Source of the DNA: CAIYYX01 sp035530135
GTDB taxonomy: Bacteria > Pseudomonadota > Gammaproteobacteria > Burkholderiales > Rhodocyclaceae
Direction of reading: 5' to 3'
Assembly: GCA_035530135.1 (NCBI GenBank)
Contig: DATKVJ010000051.1
Location: 1 to 64,000, forward strand
DNA length: 64,000 nt
The position numbers were made by a program, and so were the translations under genes. Positions 27,301 to 35,282 of this stretch are shown in pieces. The notes below the pieces were generated by a model. That model worked only from the letters and a program-made list of their open reading frames with translations. It did no database searches and was not told where the DNA came from. The number at the start of each line of letters is the position of its first letter. Position 1 is the stretch's first letter.

Positions 27301-27800
27301 CGGCCGACGTCGTCGTCTGGTGCACCGACCAGGGCCCGGCGCCGGCGCCGCGCCGGCCGCAGGACAAGGCCTTCGTCGGCAACGTCGTAGAAGCCATGCG
27401 GGCCTACGCCGAGGGCGGCCTCGGGCCGACGTCCATCGCCATGAACGAGATCGACCGCATCATCGCCATCGGCTCGGACCGCATGATGGCGGCCGTGGCC
27501 GCGGCCCGCCACGCGGTGCTCAAGCCGCACCTGAAGCCCGGCCACAAGGCGCTGGCGAGCATCAACTCGCCGATGCAGTGCATGATGAAGGAGGTCTGCG
27601 GGCAATGCCTGCAGACCCACCGCGATCCCGTGACCGGCAAGGAGACCGTGGTGTTCACCTGCTTCAACCAGGATCAGCCGCTCGACCACGTGGTCTTCCC
27701 GGTGCTGCGCGACCGCCTGGGCCAGAATACCGTCCAGGAGAAACTCACCGCCCAGTGGATCGGCGCCTGCCTCAGGGAAATGGACGCCGCCCACCCCTGA
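24327..27800 (+). CDS. Very large fused flavin/Fe-S pyridine-nucleotide oxidoreductase
   Basis: This protein is 1157 residues from the first of two adjacent ATGs, with AGGA 6 bp before it. The order is: a helical N-terminal domain (1-230); a cysteine-rich segment (about 234-330) with nine Cys including CNDCMTAC; a GltD-like FAD/NAD module with GMGPAGYT (about 385) and a second dinucleotide site GGGLTAIDT (about 560); then a ferredoxin-reductase/PyrK-like module (RPGQFFRLQ about 860, LLAGGGLGNAVLF). The end has a C-x4-C-x2-C-x16-C cluster (CMMKEVCGQC...C, about 1085-1113), as in the DHOD electron-transfer subunit. It probably moves electrons between NAD(P)H and an unknown acceptor. Confidence 0.8.
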   Translation: MMDNSLKLAHGLGVADLYQRDGLVRLDAAFLRHLEDADPALASRLLEARARPEELSRGDESELFLALAPAVDAFVAALFGAGGENSALRRRQEELEVLFECKRKFVQRVALRRIEPGELSDADGAALRLALAGHLDDPQDELGFARSVMAWMADEAAHAEPLAAAARYAAWASYTAEGRRAHDHGVLFRTTQKRGPLERVPTASGRGQGIAWLKAPADQALRQRRGFALSDPGCDLAGGIAEIKYCILCHHQGKDSCSTGMREPAGGFKKNALGVAQVGCPLEERISEMHEARGEGYAIAALGIICVDNPMTAGTGHRICNDCMTACIYQNKNHEPVNIPEAETRTLKDVLALPWGFEIYSLLTRWNPFNIRRPIPRPASGRTVLVVGMGPAGYTLAHHLMNDGHAVIGIDGLKIEPLAASLCGRDADGRRVPFAPVKDAAELHEELEARVNAGFGGVAEYGITVRWDKNFLKVIRLLLERRPEFSLYGGIRFGGTLSVESAFALGVDHVALCLGAGKPTVLDIGHGLARGVRQASDFLMALQLTGAARDTTLANLQVRLPVLVIGGGLTAIDTCTEALAYYPVQVEKFLGRYERLCAERGEASVRAAWSPEEAEVADEFIAHARALRAERAQALKEQRPADLIGLLDGWGGATIVYRRRMVESPAYRNHEEIVKALEEGIRFAEQLTPLAVEVDAHGHASGLRVRAGDGTESLLAARAILVAAGTVPNTVLAREHGGFELDGKFFQAHDEDGAPITPERCSKPAALQVLARIMDDGRSVSFFGDLHPSFAGNVVSAMASAKQGYPVVSRMLARAPRQTVTPAALVAKLDDALRARVVSVAELAPNIVEVVVRAPQAARAFRPGQFFRLQNYEAHARQVRGTQLAMEGLALTGAWVDREAGLVSVIVLEMGGSSSLCRRLQPDDPVVLMGPTGEPTEIPANETVLLAGGGLGNAVLFSIGQAMRAAPGTRVLYFAAYRNAADRFKLEEIEAAADVVVWCTDQGPAPAPRRPQDKAFVGNVVEAMRAYAEGGLGPTSIAMNEIDRIIAIGSDRMMAAVAAARHAVLKPHLKPGHKALASINSPMQCMMKEVCGQCLQTHRDPVTGKETVVFTCFNQDQPLDHVVFPVLRDRLGQNTVQEKLTAQWIGACLREMDAAHP

Positions 27801-27837
27801 TTTCAAGCTCGAACGGCATTAGACTAGGAGCCAAGCG

Positions 27838-29316
27838 ATGAAACACGAACCAGGCCTGACCATCCGCAATCCCGCGCTGTTCCGCCAGCAGTGCTATATC
27901 GACGGCGCCTGGTGCGGCGCCGACGACGGCGCCGTGATCGCGGTGACCAATCCGGCAGACTCGCGAACGCTGGGCACGGTGCCGAAAATGGGGGCGGCGG
28001 AGACCCGCCGCGCGATCGCCGCGGCCGACGCCGCCTGGCCGGCCTGGCGGCAAAAGACCGCCAAGGAACGCTCGGCGCTGCTGCGCAACTGGTTCGAGCT
28101 GATGCTCGAACACCGGGAGGATCTGGCACTGATCATGACCGCCGAACAGGGCAAGCCGCTGGCCGAAGCGCTGGGCGAGATCGCCTACGGCGCCTCCTTC
28201 ATCGAGTGGTTCGCCGAGGAGGGCAAGCGCATCTACGGCGATACCATCCCGGCGACCGGGGCGGACAAGCGCATCGTCGTGATCAAGCAGCCGATCGGCG
28301 TGGTCGGCGCGATCACGCCCTGGAATTTCCCCAACGCCATGATCACCCGCAAGTGCGGGCCGGCGCTGGCCGCGGGCTGCACCGTGGTGGTCAAGCCGGC
28401 CAGCCAGACGCCATACTCGGCCCTGGCCCTGGCCGAACTGGCGGAGCGCGCCGGGATCCCGCGCGGGGTGTTCAACGTCGTCACCGGTTCCGCGGTGGCG
28501 ATCGGCGCCGAGCTGACCGGCAATCCCACCGTGCGCAAGATCACCTTCACCGGCTCGACGGAAATCGGCAAGGTGCTGATGAAGCAGTGCGCCGACACGG
28601 TGAAGAAGGTCTCGCTGGAGCTGGGCGGCAATGCGCCCTTCATCGTTTTCGACGACGCCGATCTCGATGCCGCGGTCAAGGGCGCGCTCGCCTCCAAGTA
28701 CCGCAACACCGGCCAGACCTGCGTCTGCGCCAACCGCCTGCTGGTGCAGGACGGGGTGTATGACGAGTTCGCCCGCCGCCTGGTCGCCGCGGTGTCGCTG
28801 CTCAAGGTCGCCGACGGCCTGACTGACGGCGCCCAGCAGGGCCCGCTGATCGACATGGCGGCTGTGAACAAGGTCGAGGCCCACATCGGCGACGCGCTCG
28901 GCAAGGGCGCGCGGGTGCTGCTCGGGGGCAAGCGCCACGCCCTGGGCGGCAGCTTCTTCGAGCCGACGATCCTGGCGGATGTCACCAGCGACATGGCGGT
29001 GGCGCGGGAGGAGACCTTCGGGCCGGTCGCCCCGCTGTTCCGCTTCAAGACCGACGCGGACGCGATCCGCATGGCCAACGACACCGAGTTTGGGCTGGCC
29101 GCCTACTTCTATTCGCGCGACATCGGCCGCGTCTGGCGCGTCGCCGAGGCGCTGGAATACGGCATCGTCGGCATCAACGAGGGCATCATCTCGACCGAGG
29201 TCGCGCCCTTCGGCGGCGTCAAGGAGTCCGGCACCGGCCGCGAAGGCTCGAAGTACGGCATCGAGGATTTTCTCGAAATCAAGTACCTGTGCATGGGCGG
29301 CATCACCGCGTCGTAG
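27838..29316 (+). CDS. gabD: NAD(P)-dependent succinate-semialdehyde dehydrogenase
   Basis: This 492-residue aldehyde dehydrogenase oxidises succinate semialdehyde to succinate in the GABA-shunt type pathway. AGGAG lies 7 bp before the ATG. Visible are ITPWNFPNAMITRKCGPALAAG, the NAD-site FTGSTEIGK, the general base in LELGGNAPFIVFDDAD and the nucleophile in GQTCVCANR, plus the GabD-type ending KESGTGREGSKYG. It follows the large oxidoreductase by 37 bp and may be cotranscribed. Its 3' end overlaps the convergent FAH gene by 14 bp. Confidence 0.9.
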   Translation: MKHEPGLTIRNPALFRQQCYIDGAWCGADDGAVIAVTNPADSRTLGTVPKMGAAETRRAIAAADAAWPAWRQKTAKERSALLRNWFELMLEHREDLALIMTAEQGKPLAEALGEIAYGASFIEWFAEEGKRIYGDTIPATGADKRIVVIKQPIGVVGAITPWNFPNAMITRKCGPALAAGCTVVVKPASQTPYSALALAELAERAGIPRGVFNVVTGSAVAIGAELTGNPTVRKITFTGSTEIGKVLMKQCADTVKKVSLELGGNAPFIVFDDADLDAAVKGALASKYRNTGQTCVCANRLLVQDGVYDEFARRLVAAVSLLKVADGLTDGAQQGPLIDMAAVNKVEAHIGDALGKGARVLLGGKRHALGGSFFEPTILADVTSDMAVAREETFGPVAPLFRFKTDADAIRMANDTEFGLAAYFYSRDIGRVWRVAEALEYGIVGINEGIISTEVAPFGGVKESGTGREGSKYGIEDFLEIKYLCMGGITAS

Positions 29317-30154
29317 ACGCGGTGACCTGCTGCTCCTGTACGCCCAGGCCTTCGATGCCCAGGCGCAGCGTGTCGCCGGCCTTGAGATAGTGCGGCGGCT
29401 TCATCCCCAGGCCGACGCCCGGCGGCGTGCCGGTGATGATCAGGTCGCCGGGCAGCAGCGTCATGAAGCGGCTGATGTAGCTCACCAGTTCGGCGCAGCC
29501 GAAGATCATCGTGCTGGTGCTGCCGTCCTGCATCCGCCGACCATTGACCTCCAGCCACAGACCCAGGTTCTGCGGGTCGGGCAGCTCGTCCTTGGTGACC
29601 AGCCACGGGCCGATCGGACAGAAGGTGTCGCAGCCCTTGCCCTTGTCCCACTGGCCCCCGCGCTCCAGCTGGAACTCGCGCTCGGACAGGTCATTGACCG
29701 CGCAGTAGCCTGCGACGTGGGCGAGGGCCTGCTCCAGCGGCACGTGGCGCGCCACGCTGCCGATGACGATGCCCAGTTCCACCTCCCAGTCGCTCTTCAC
29801 CGAGCCCTTGGGCAACACCACCGGATCCGACGGGCCGATGATGGCGGTGGTGGCCTTCATGAACAGGATCGGCTCGGCGGGAATCGCCATGCCCGCCTCC
29901 TTGGCGTGGTCGCTGTAGTTGAGGCCGACGGCGACGATCTTGCTGATGCCGGTAAACGGCACGCCCAGGCGCGGCGATCCTGCGACCGGCGGCAGCGTTT
30001 CGGGTCTCAACCGGGCGAGCCGGGCCAGTCCCGCCGGCGATAGCGTCTGCTGATCGATTGCGGCAATCTTGCCGGAGAGGTCGCGCAGGCGCCCTTCTCC
30101 GTCGATCATTCCGGGTTTTTCACGGCCTTGCCTGCCGTAGCGAACGAGCTTCAT
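29303..30154 (-). CDS. Fumarylacetoacetate hydrolase (FAH) family protein
   Basis: This protein is 283 residues from ATG 30154 (MKLVRYGRQGREKPG), which has a GAGGAAG site; upstream in-frame sequence is Arg-rich and unlike the family. The family core is clear: GLNYSDHAKEAG, the metal ligands in SDWEVELGIVIG, and TGTPPGVGLGMKPP. Members are 2-hydroxyhepta-2,4-diene-1,7-dioate isomerases, acylpyruvases or ureidoglycolate lyases; the exact substrate is unclear. It is divergent from the dienelactone hydrolase-like gene. Confidence 0.88.
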   Translation of the reverse strand: MKLVRYGRQGREKPGMIDGEGRLRDLSGKIAAIDQQTLSPAGLARLARLRPETLPPVAGSPRLGVPFTGISKIVAVGLNYSDHAKEAGMAIPAEPILFMKATTAIIGPSDPVVLPKGSVKSDWEVELGIVIGSVARHVPLEQALAHVAGYCAVNDLSEREFQLERGGQWDKGKGCDTFCPIGPWLVTKDELPDPQNLGLWLEVNGRRMQDGSTSTMIFGCAELVSYISRFMTLLPGDLIITGTPPGVGLGMKPPHYLKAGDTLRLGIEGLGVQEQQVTASTTR

Positions 30155-30392
30155 TTTCGACGCTTCCTCTGCTGAGCTGCTTCGCCGCACGCCGGCGGCC
30201 GGACGGACCCGGATTCTCGCACGTTGGCCCGCCAAAGTGAATTTCCCGGCGAGCTGCGAGGAAGCGAGGTCTCTTCCGCTGCGCCCGGACGATTTTGTTC
30301 GCACCGCCACGACCCCGGGAACAGTTTTGACCTAAAATAAATGCGGACAGCCTTTCCGTACTCGGCGTTTTCGCTCAACAGGAGGAATGAAC

Positions 30393-31055
30393 ATGGGTCA
30401 GATGATCAACTTTTCCCGCCCCGACGGCGGCAGCATCCGCGGTTACCTGGCCGGTGCCGAGCCCGGCCGGCCCGGCGTCGTGGTGATTCAGGAGTGGTGG
30501 GGGCTGAACGACCAGATCTGCGGCGTGGCGGACCGCTTCGCCCGCGCCGGTTTCACCGCGCTGGCGCCTGACCTGTTCCAGGGTCGGGTCACCCAGGAGC
30601 CGGACGAGGCCCGGCACCTGATGACCGGCCTCGACTTTCCCGGCGCCACGCATCAGGACATCCGCGGCGCGGTGCTCCACCTCGTGGGGCTGTGCGGCAA
30701 GGTCGGCGTGATGGGCTTCTGCATGGGCGGTGCGCTGACCGTGGCGGCTGCGGTGCACGTCCCCGAGGCCACCGCGGCGGTCTGCTTCTACGGCATACCG
30801 CCGAAGGAATTCGCCGATCCGGCGAAGATCAAGCTGCCGTTCCAGGCGCATTTCGCCATCGACGACGACTGGTGCACGCCCCAGGCGGTCGATGATCTGG
30901 AGCGGACGATGCGCGCCGCCGGTAGTGCGCCGGAGATCTTCCGCTACCCGGCAGGCCACGGCTTCTTCAACGAGCGGCGCGCCGATGTCTACGACGCCGA
31001 CTGCGCCTCCCAGGCCTGGGAGCGGATGCTCGCATTCTGGGCCAGGAATCTCTAG
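30393..31055 (+). CDS. Dienelactone hydrolase family protein
   Basis: This 220-residue alpha/beta hydrolase has the cysteine nucleophile in GFCMGGALTV and the likely acid and histidine in IDDDWCTP and GHGFFNE, the Cys-Asp-His triad of carboxymethylenebutenolidase. I chose ATG 30393 over 30387 because AGGAGG lies 7 bp before it and only 1 bp before the other. The 238-bp divergent gap to the FAH gene is AT-rich near its right end but shows no convincing promoter. It ends 4 bp before the convergent diguanylate cyclase gene. Confidence 0.9.
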   Translation: MGQMINFSRPDGGSIRGYLAGAEPGRPGVVVIQEWWGLNDQICGVADRFARAGFTALAPDLFQGRVTQEPDEARHLMTGLDFPGATHQDIRGAVLHLVGLCGKVGVMGFCMGGALTVAAAVHVPEATAAVCFYGIPPKEFADPAKIKLPFQAHFAIDDDWCTPQAVDDLERTMRAAGSAPEIFRYPAGHGFFNERRADVYDADCASQAWERMLAFWARNL

Positions 31056-31059
31056 CGGC

Positions 31060-32559
31060 TCACTCGGGCTCGCCGTGCAAGACGGTGCGATCCCGCCCCT
31101 GGCCCTTTGCGGCATAGAGCGCCTGGTCGGCCCTGTGGATCAAGCCCTGGGCGTCGCCGTCTTCGGGCTTCAAGCTGGCGACGCCGATGCTGATCCTGAC
31201 CGAGATGATGCCCTGGCCCGTATCGATCGCCAGTTCCCTAATCGCGCCGTGGATGCGCTCGGCGGCCATCAGCGCCTCTTCCTGGTCGGTCTCCGGCAGC
31301 AGCACGATGAACTCCTCGCCGCCGTAGCGGCCGAGCAGATCGGCACCGCGCAGGACCGATTGGATCGCTGCTGCTGCCCGCACCAGTGTCTGGTCGCCCC
31401 AGCGATGGCCGTAGCGGTCGTTGATCGCCTTGAAATGGTCCAGATCCACCATCAGCAGCGACAGGGCCGAGCCATAGCGGCGGGCGCGCGCCATTTCGCT
31501 GTCCAGGCGCGCCAGGAACAGCCGGCGATTGCCGGCGCCGGTCAGCGGATCGGTTTTCGCCTCGTCGCTCAGTCGTCGGCGGCTGCTGTCGGCGGCGTGG
31601 AGATGTTTCAGCATCCGTGCGGAAAAAACGATGATGGCGGCGGAGACGGCCAAAGCCAGTGCCAGAACCAAGGCGGCATAAGTTCTGAGGCGGACGAGCG
31701 TATCGGAGATCTCGGCCGTGACCACCGTCACCAGGGGAAAATCCGGAACCGAGCGGTAACTCAGTATCCTCGGCTTGCCGTCCACCCCGCTGCGGCCCTC
31801 GACGACCAGCCCTTGCGGGCTCATCGGCAGTAAGCTGGCCACGATCGCGCCCTTCGCCAGCGACTTGCCGATCATCGTTTCGACTCTCGGCTGTCTCGCC
31901 AGCAGCACGCCGTCCCCGCGCATCAGGGTGATCGAGCCGTTCGGCCGGTCCCGCGCCTCTTCGTAGATGCCCTCCAGGACCGGCAGCGAAATCGCGGCGG
32001 CAATCACCGATATGCCGTGGGGTTGGCTGTGCAAGGGATACGAGACCGGGATGATCCAGCGCTTCCAGACCTTGGTGAACATCGGCGCGCCGACGAAGAG
32101 CCGATGTTCCTTGGAATTGTTGGCGGCGCGGAAGAAGTCGGACTCGGCGACGTTGGCCAACGGGACTTCCGATTCCGAAGGCGGGATATACAGGCCGCCC
32201 TCTCTCGAATTCAGGCGGATGTCGATCCGCCCGCCGGTCCTGCGGTGGAAATCCTCGATGAGACGATTGAAGCCCGGGTCGAAGCGCGGATCGGCGTCGG
32301 GATTTGCCGCGAACCAGTGGTCGGCGGCAACGAAGAAGATCTCGACCACCTTGAACAGCTGGCCGGTCTGCGCCGCGATGGCGCTGTTCGTGCGCTCCAG
32401 CACCCGGCCTTTCTCGTCGATCAGCGCACGCCGCTTCTCGGCGATCAGCATCGCCGACCCTGCCCAGACCAGCGCCAGCCCCAATGCCGCCGATGTCGCG
32501 ATGATCCGGGCCGTGCTTCGCTCTTCCTTGCTGTGCAGGCGGAACCAGAAAAAATTCAT
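31060..32559 (-). CDS. Membrane-bound diguanylate cyclase with periplasmic sensor
   Basis: This 499-residue protein has a membrane helix at about 22-41, a long periplasmic sensor (about 45-290) that looks like a Cache-type domain (FVAADHWFAANPDADPRF, IPVSYPLHSQPHG), a second helix near 295-315 (ALVLALALAVSAAIIVFSA) and a C-terminal GGDEF domain. The active site reads GGEEF, and an RxxD-type site (RGAD) lies 5 residues before it, so c-di-GMP synthesis with product inhibition is expected. The sensed ligand is unknown. Confidence 0.9.
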   Translation of the reverse strand: MNFFWFRLHSKEERSTARIIATSAALGLALVWAGSAMLIAEKRRALIDEKGRVLERTNSAIAAQTGQLFKVVEIFFVAADHWFAANPDADPRFDPGFNRLIEDFHRRTGGRIDIRLNSREGGLYIPPSESEVPLANVAESDFFRAANNSKEHRLFVGAPMFTKVWKRWIIPVSYPLHSQPHGISVIAAAISLPVLEGIYEEARDRPNGSITLMRGDGVLLARQPRVETMIGKSLAKGAIVASLLPMSPQGLVVEGRSGVDGKPRILSYRSVPDFPLVTVVTAEISDTLVRLRTYAALVLALALAVSAAIIVFSARMLKHLHAADSSRRRLSDEAKTDPLTGAGNRRLFLARLDSEMARARRYGSALSLLMVDLDHFKAINDRYGHRWGDQTLVRAAAAIQSVLRGADLLGRYGGEEFIVLLPETDQEEALMAAERIHGAIRELAIDTGQGIISVRISIGVASLKPEDGDAQGLIHRADQALYAAKGQGRDRTVLHGEPE

Positions 32560-32604
32560 CGACGGATAGCCCTCGCGGCTTCATGTGCGCCGGCCTGCCA
32601 GGGG

Positions 32605-33105
32605 TTACGGCAGGTAGGATTGGAGCAGGGTAAAGAAGCGTGCGTAGAATTCCCTGTCCGAGACGGTCTTCGCCGCCAGCTTCACCAAGGCCTCCGCCGT
32701 CTTCCCCCAGGGCAGGGAAATGGAGCCGGCGGAAGGTAAGGAGATGCTGGTCGATTGGCTGCTCTTCTTGACTTCGTAGCGGGTCTCGACCGCGTTCGCG
32801 AAGACCAGCGAGCCCGCAGCGGTCGGCCTGCAATTGACGTTGAATTCGATGACGACATTGATCTCCGCGTCCGGCTGGAAATCCTTTCTCGCCTTGAGTG
32901 CGGTCGCATCCGTGGCATCGACGACATAACCCTGGCTCAGCAGCGCCAGCTCCGCCGCCCGGCAGGCGCCGTCGGGGGAGCTGCGATAGCTTCTCTGGAA
33001 AGGGCTGTCGCTCTTGAAGGCTTCGTCGCGGTAGACCTCCGGTCCGCCGCAGCCGGCGGCGAGAAGCGCACCGGTCAAGCATGTGACAGCGAACCATGTT
33101 TTCAT
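32605..33105 (-). CDS. DUF2242-like lipoprotein
   Basis: This 166-residue protein has a lipoprotein signal peptide, with lipobox LLAAGC at residues 14-19, from ATG 33105. The mature part (VYRDEAFKSDSPFQRSYRSS, then LALLSQGYVVDATDATALKARKDFQPD) resembles DUF2242 proteins of betaproteobacteria, whose function is unknown. It lies 45 bp upstream of the membrane diguanylate cyclase on the same strand and could be cotranscribed with it. The DUF2242 assignment is from memory of the family. Confidence 0.7.
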   Translation of the reverse strand: MKTWFAVTCLTGALLAAGCGGPEVYRDEAFKSDSPFQRSYRSSPDGACRAAELALLSQGYVVDATDATALKARKDFQPDAEINVVIEFNVNCRPTAAGSLVFANAVETRYEVKKSSQSTSISLPSAGSISLPWGKTAEALVKLAAKTVSDREFYARFFTLLQSYLP

Positions 33106-33250
33106 CGACGCTCCGCTCCGACCATCCGTCGCGCCCACTCTAGCACATGGGCATTTCCGATCAAGCCGGATGAGCATCTTTTGAAACCTTCGCGGCTTTG
33201 GTCGAGCGGCTGTTTCTTGCCGGCCGGTAGCGCCTGCACCTTCGTTCCCC

Positions 33251-33630
33251 GGCAGCGCCGAGGGCGCCGCCGGCCTGGCGGCGACGGCGCTGCTGCTGTT
33301 CTCGCTGACCCGGCGCCTGGAGTTCGCGCTGGCGCTGCTGCTCTTGGTCGGCTTCGGCACCACCACCTGCAACGCCTCGGGCAATACCATCTTGCAGACC
33401 ATCGTGCCCGACCGCTTGCGCGGCCGCATTCTTTCCTTCTTTACCGCCGCGGTATTCGGCATGGCGGCGGTGGGCGGCATGGCCGCGGGCGAACTGGCCG
33501 ACGTGCTCGACGCGCCCCGGGCATTGGGCTGCTGACATTCGCGCTGCTGGCCGGGGTAGGGCTGTTCGCCACGCGTCTGGGGAAGCTGCGCGGACGCCTG
33601 GGCGCCGTCGTCGCCGGTCTCCCCCGCTGA
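33251..33630 (+). pseudogene. MFS transporter remnant, 5'-truncated and frameshifted
   Basis: This is only the last third of a major-facilitator transporter. One frame reads GAAGLAATALLLFSL, then VGFGTTTCNASGNTILQTIV, then PDRLRGRILSFFTAAVFGMA, and stops at 33535. The continuation (GIGLLTFALLAGVGLFATRLG) is in another frame (net -1/+2) beginning around 33522 and ends at 33630. No start or N-terminal helices exist upstream. The PDRLRGR loop is typical of EntS-like multidrug or siderophore exporters. This is a decaying relic, probably left by a deletion. Confidence 0.8.
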
Positions 33631-33631
33631 C

Positions 33632-35137
33632 TCAGCCGGCCAATGCCAGCGGCGGCAACCGCTCGAACCAGGGCTGCGCCCGTTCCAGTTGCGTCGCCAA
33701 TTGCAGCAGCAGCGCCTCGGCTCCGAATGGCCCGATGAACTGCACGCCCAGCGGCAGACCCTCGGCGGTCCAGTGGAGCGGCACGCTCATCGCCGGCGTG
33801 CCGGTGAGATTGGCCAGCTGGGTGAAGGGTACGTAGGCGAGATTGTCGCGGGCGATCTGGTCCACCATGCCGTCCATCAGCCCCAGGCTCGCCAGCACCG
33901 ACAGCAGCCCGCTACCGAGCAGCGGGGAGAGCACCGCCCGTTGCCAGGCCGGCGGGTCGCCCTGGCCGTGGCGGATCGGCGGATGGGCGAGGGTCGGCGT
34001 CAGCAGCAGATCGTGCTGCGCATGGAACTCGCCCAGCGAACGGGCGAAGTCGTTCCAGCGCAGATGACTGTCGACATAGCGGCCGGCGCTCATGGCGTCG
34101 CCCAGCGTCCCCAGCACCCGCGTCAGCAACTCGAAGTCGCCGCGCCTCGCCCCGGCCCGCCTGGCCTCGGCGATAGCGGCCGCCACCTGGCCGAAGTACA
34201 GGTGCAGGTAGCAGCGGGCGAGCGCTACGCCGTCGTAGACCGGCTCGGCCTCAACGACCTCGTGGCCGAGCCCGGCGAGCAGTCTGGCCGCGGCCTCGAC
34301 CGCACGCACCGCCTCGGGATGCACCGGCATGCCGATCGGCGAGCGGGTGGTGAAGCCGATGCGTAGCCGCTCGGGCTCCCGTTGCGCCAGCGTAACGAAC
34401 GACCGCCCGGGCGGATTGATGACGAACGGGTCCCCCGGCTCGGGACCGGAGAGCACGTCGAGCGCCAGCGCCGAATCGCGCACGCTGCGCGAGACCACCA
34501 GATCGGACGATGCACCCTCCCACGCCTCGCCCAAGGCCGGCCCCACCGACACCCGGCCGCGCGAGGGCTTCAAGCCGAACAGGCCGCAGCAGGCCGCCGG
34601 GATGCGGATCGAGCCGCCGCCGTCGTTGGCGCCGGCCATGGGCACGATACCCGCGGCCACCGCGGCGGCCGAGCCGCCGCTGGAACCGCCGGGCACGTGT
34701 TCGATGTCCCAGGGATTGCGCGCGATGCCCAGCGCGCGCGAGTCGGTCACCGCCTTGAGGCCGAGCTCGGGCGTGTTGGTCTTGCCGAAGATCACCGCGC
34801 CGGCCGCCAAGAGGCGCTCGACGATGGCCGAGTGCCGCCGCGGCACGATGCGCTGGAAAGCCCGGCTGCCGTAGGAGGTGGGCAGGCCGGCGTAATCCTG
34901 GGTGACGTCCTTGATCAGCATCGGCACGCCCGCCAGCGGACCCGCGAGCTGCGAGCGCAAACGCTTCTCCGCCTCGCTCTGCATCAAGGTGGTGATGGCG
35001 TTGAGCCCCGGGTTCAGACGCTCGGTCTGCTGCAGCGCCAGCGCCAGCCATTCGTCGGCGCCGACCTCGCCGCGGTGCACCGCCGCCGCCATCGCGCTGG
35101 CGTCGTACTTGAGGTACTCACTGATGCTCAGGTTCAT
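33632..35137 (-). CDS. Amidase (amidase-signature family)
   Basis: This 501-residue amidase-signature enzyme has the Ser-cisSer-Lys triad: Lys in PMLIKDVTQDYAG, and serines in the GGSSGGSAAAVAAGIVPMA signature and the following GANDGGGSIRIPA. Family length is 450-510, so it is complete. The substrate cannot be predicted; related proteins are annotated as generic amidases or 6-aminohexanoate hydrolases. Its stop lies 1 bp from the end of the MFS relic. The next gene is divergent, separated by 145 bp in which I see nothing definite. Confidence 0.9.
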   Translation of the reverse strand: MNLSISEYLKYDASAMAAAVHRGEVGADEWLALALQQTERLNPGLNAITTLMQSEAEKRLRSQLAGPLAGVPMLIKDVTQDYAGLPTSYGSRAFQRIVPRRHSAIVERLLAAGAVIFGKTNTPELGLKAVTDSRALGIARNPWDIEHVPGGSSGGSAAAVAAGIVPMAGANDGGGSIRIPAACCGLFGLKPSRGRVSVGPALGEAWEGASSDLVVSRSVRDSALALDVLSGPEPGDPFVINPPGRSFVTLAQREPERLRIGFTTRSPIGMPVHPEAVRAVEAAARLLAGLGHEVVEAEPVYDGVALARCYLHLYFGQVAAAIAEARRAGARRGDFELLTRVLGTLGDAMSAGRYVDSHLRWNDFARSLGEFHAQHDLLLTPTLAHPPIRHGQGDPPAWQRAVLSPLLGSGLLSVLASLGLMDGMVDQIARDNLAYVPFTQLANLTGTPAMSVPLHWTAEGLPLGVQFIGPFGAEALLLQLATQLERAQPWFERLPPLALAG

Positions 35138-35282
35138 CGGCTCAGTCTAAACCAAAGAATGGTGAGCGTGACGGGCCGGAATGACTGCGCCCGGGGCGCT
35201 TGGGTTCCGGGGGATCAGGGCGATGCAATATGGGTTTGCAGTAACATAGCGGCTTCCCGCCCAACGATCCACCGGAGCCGAC

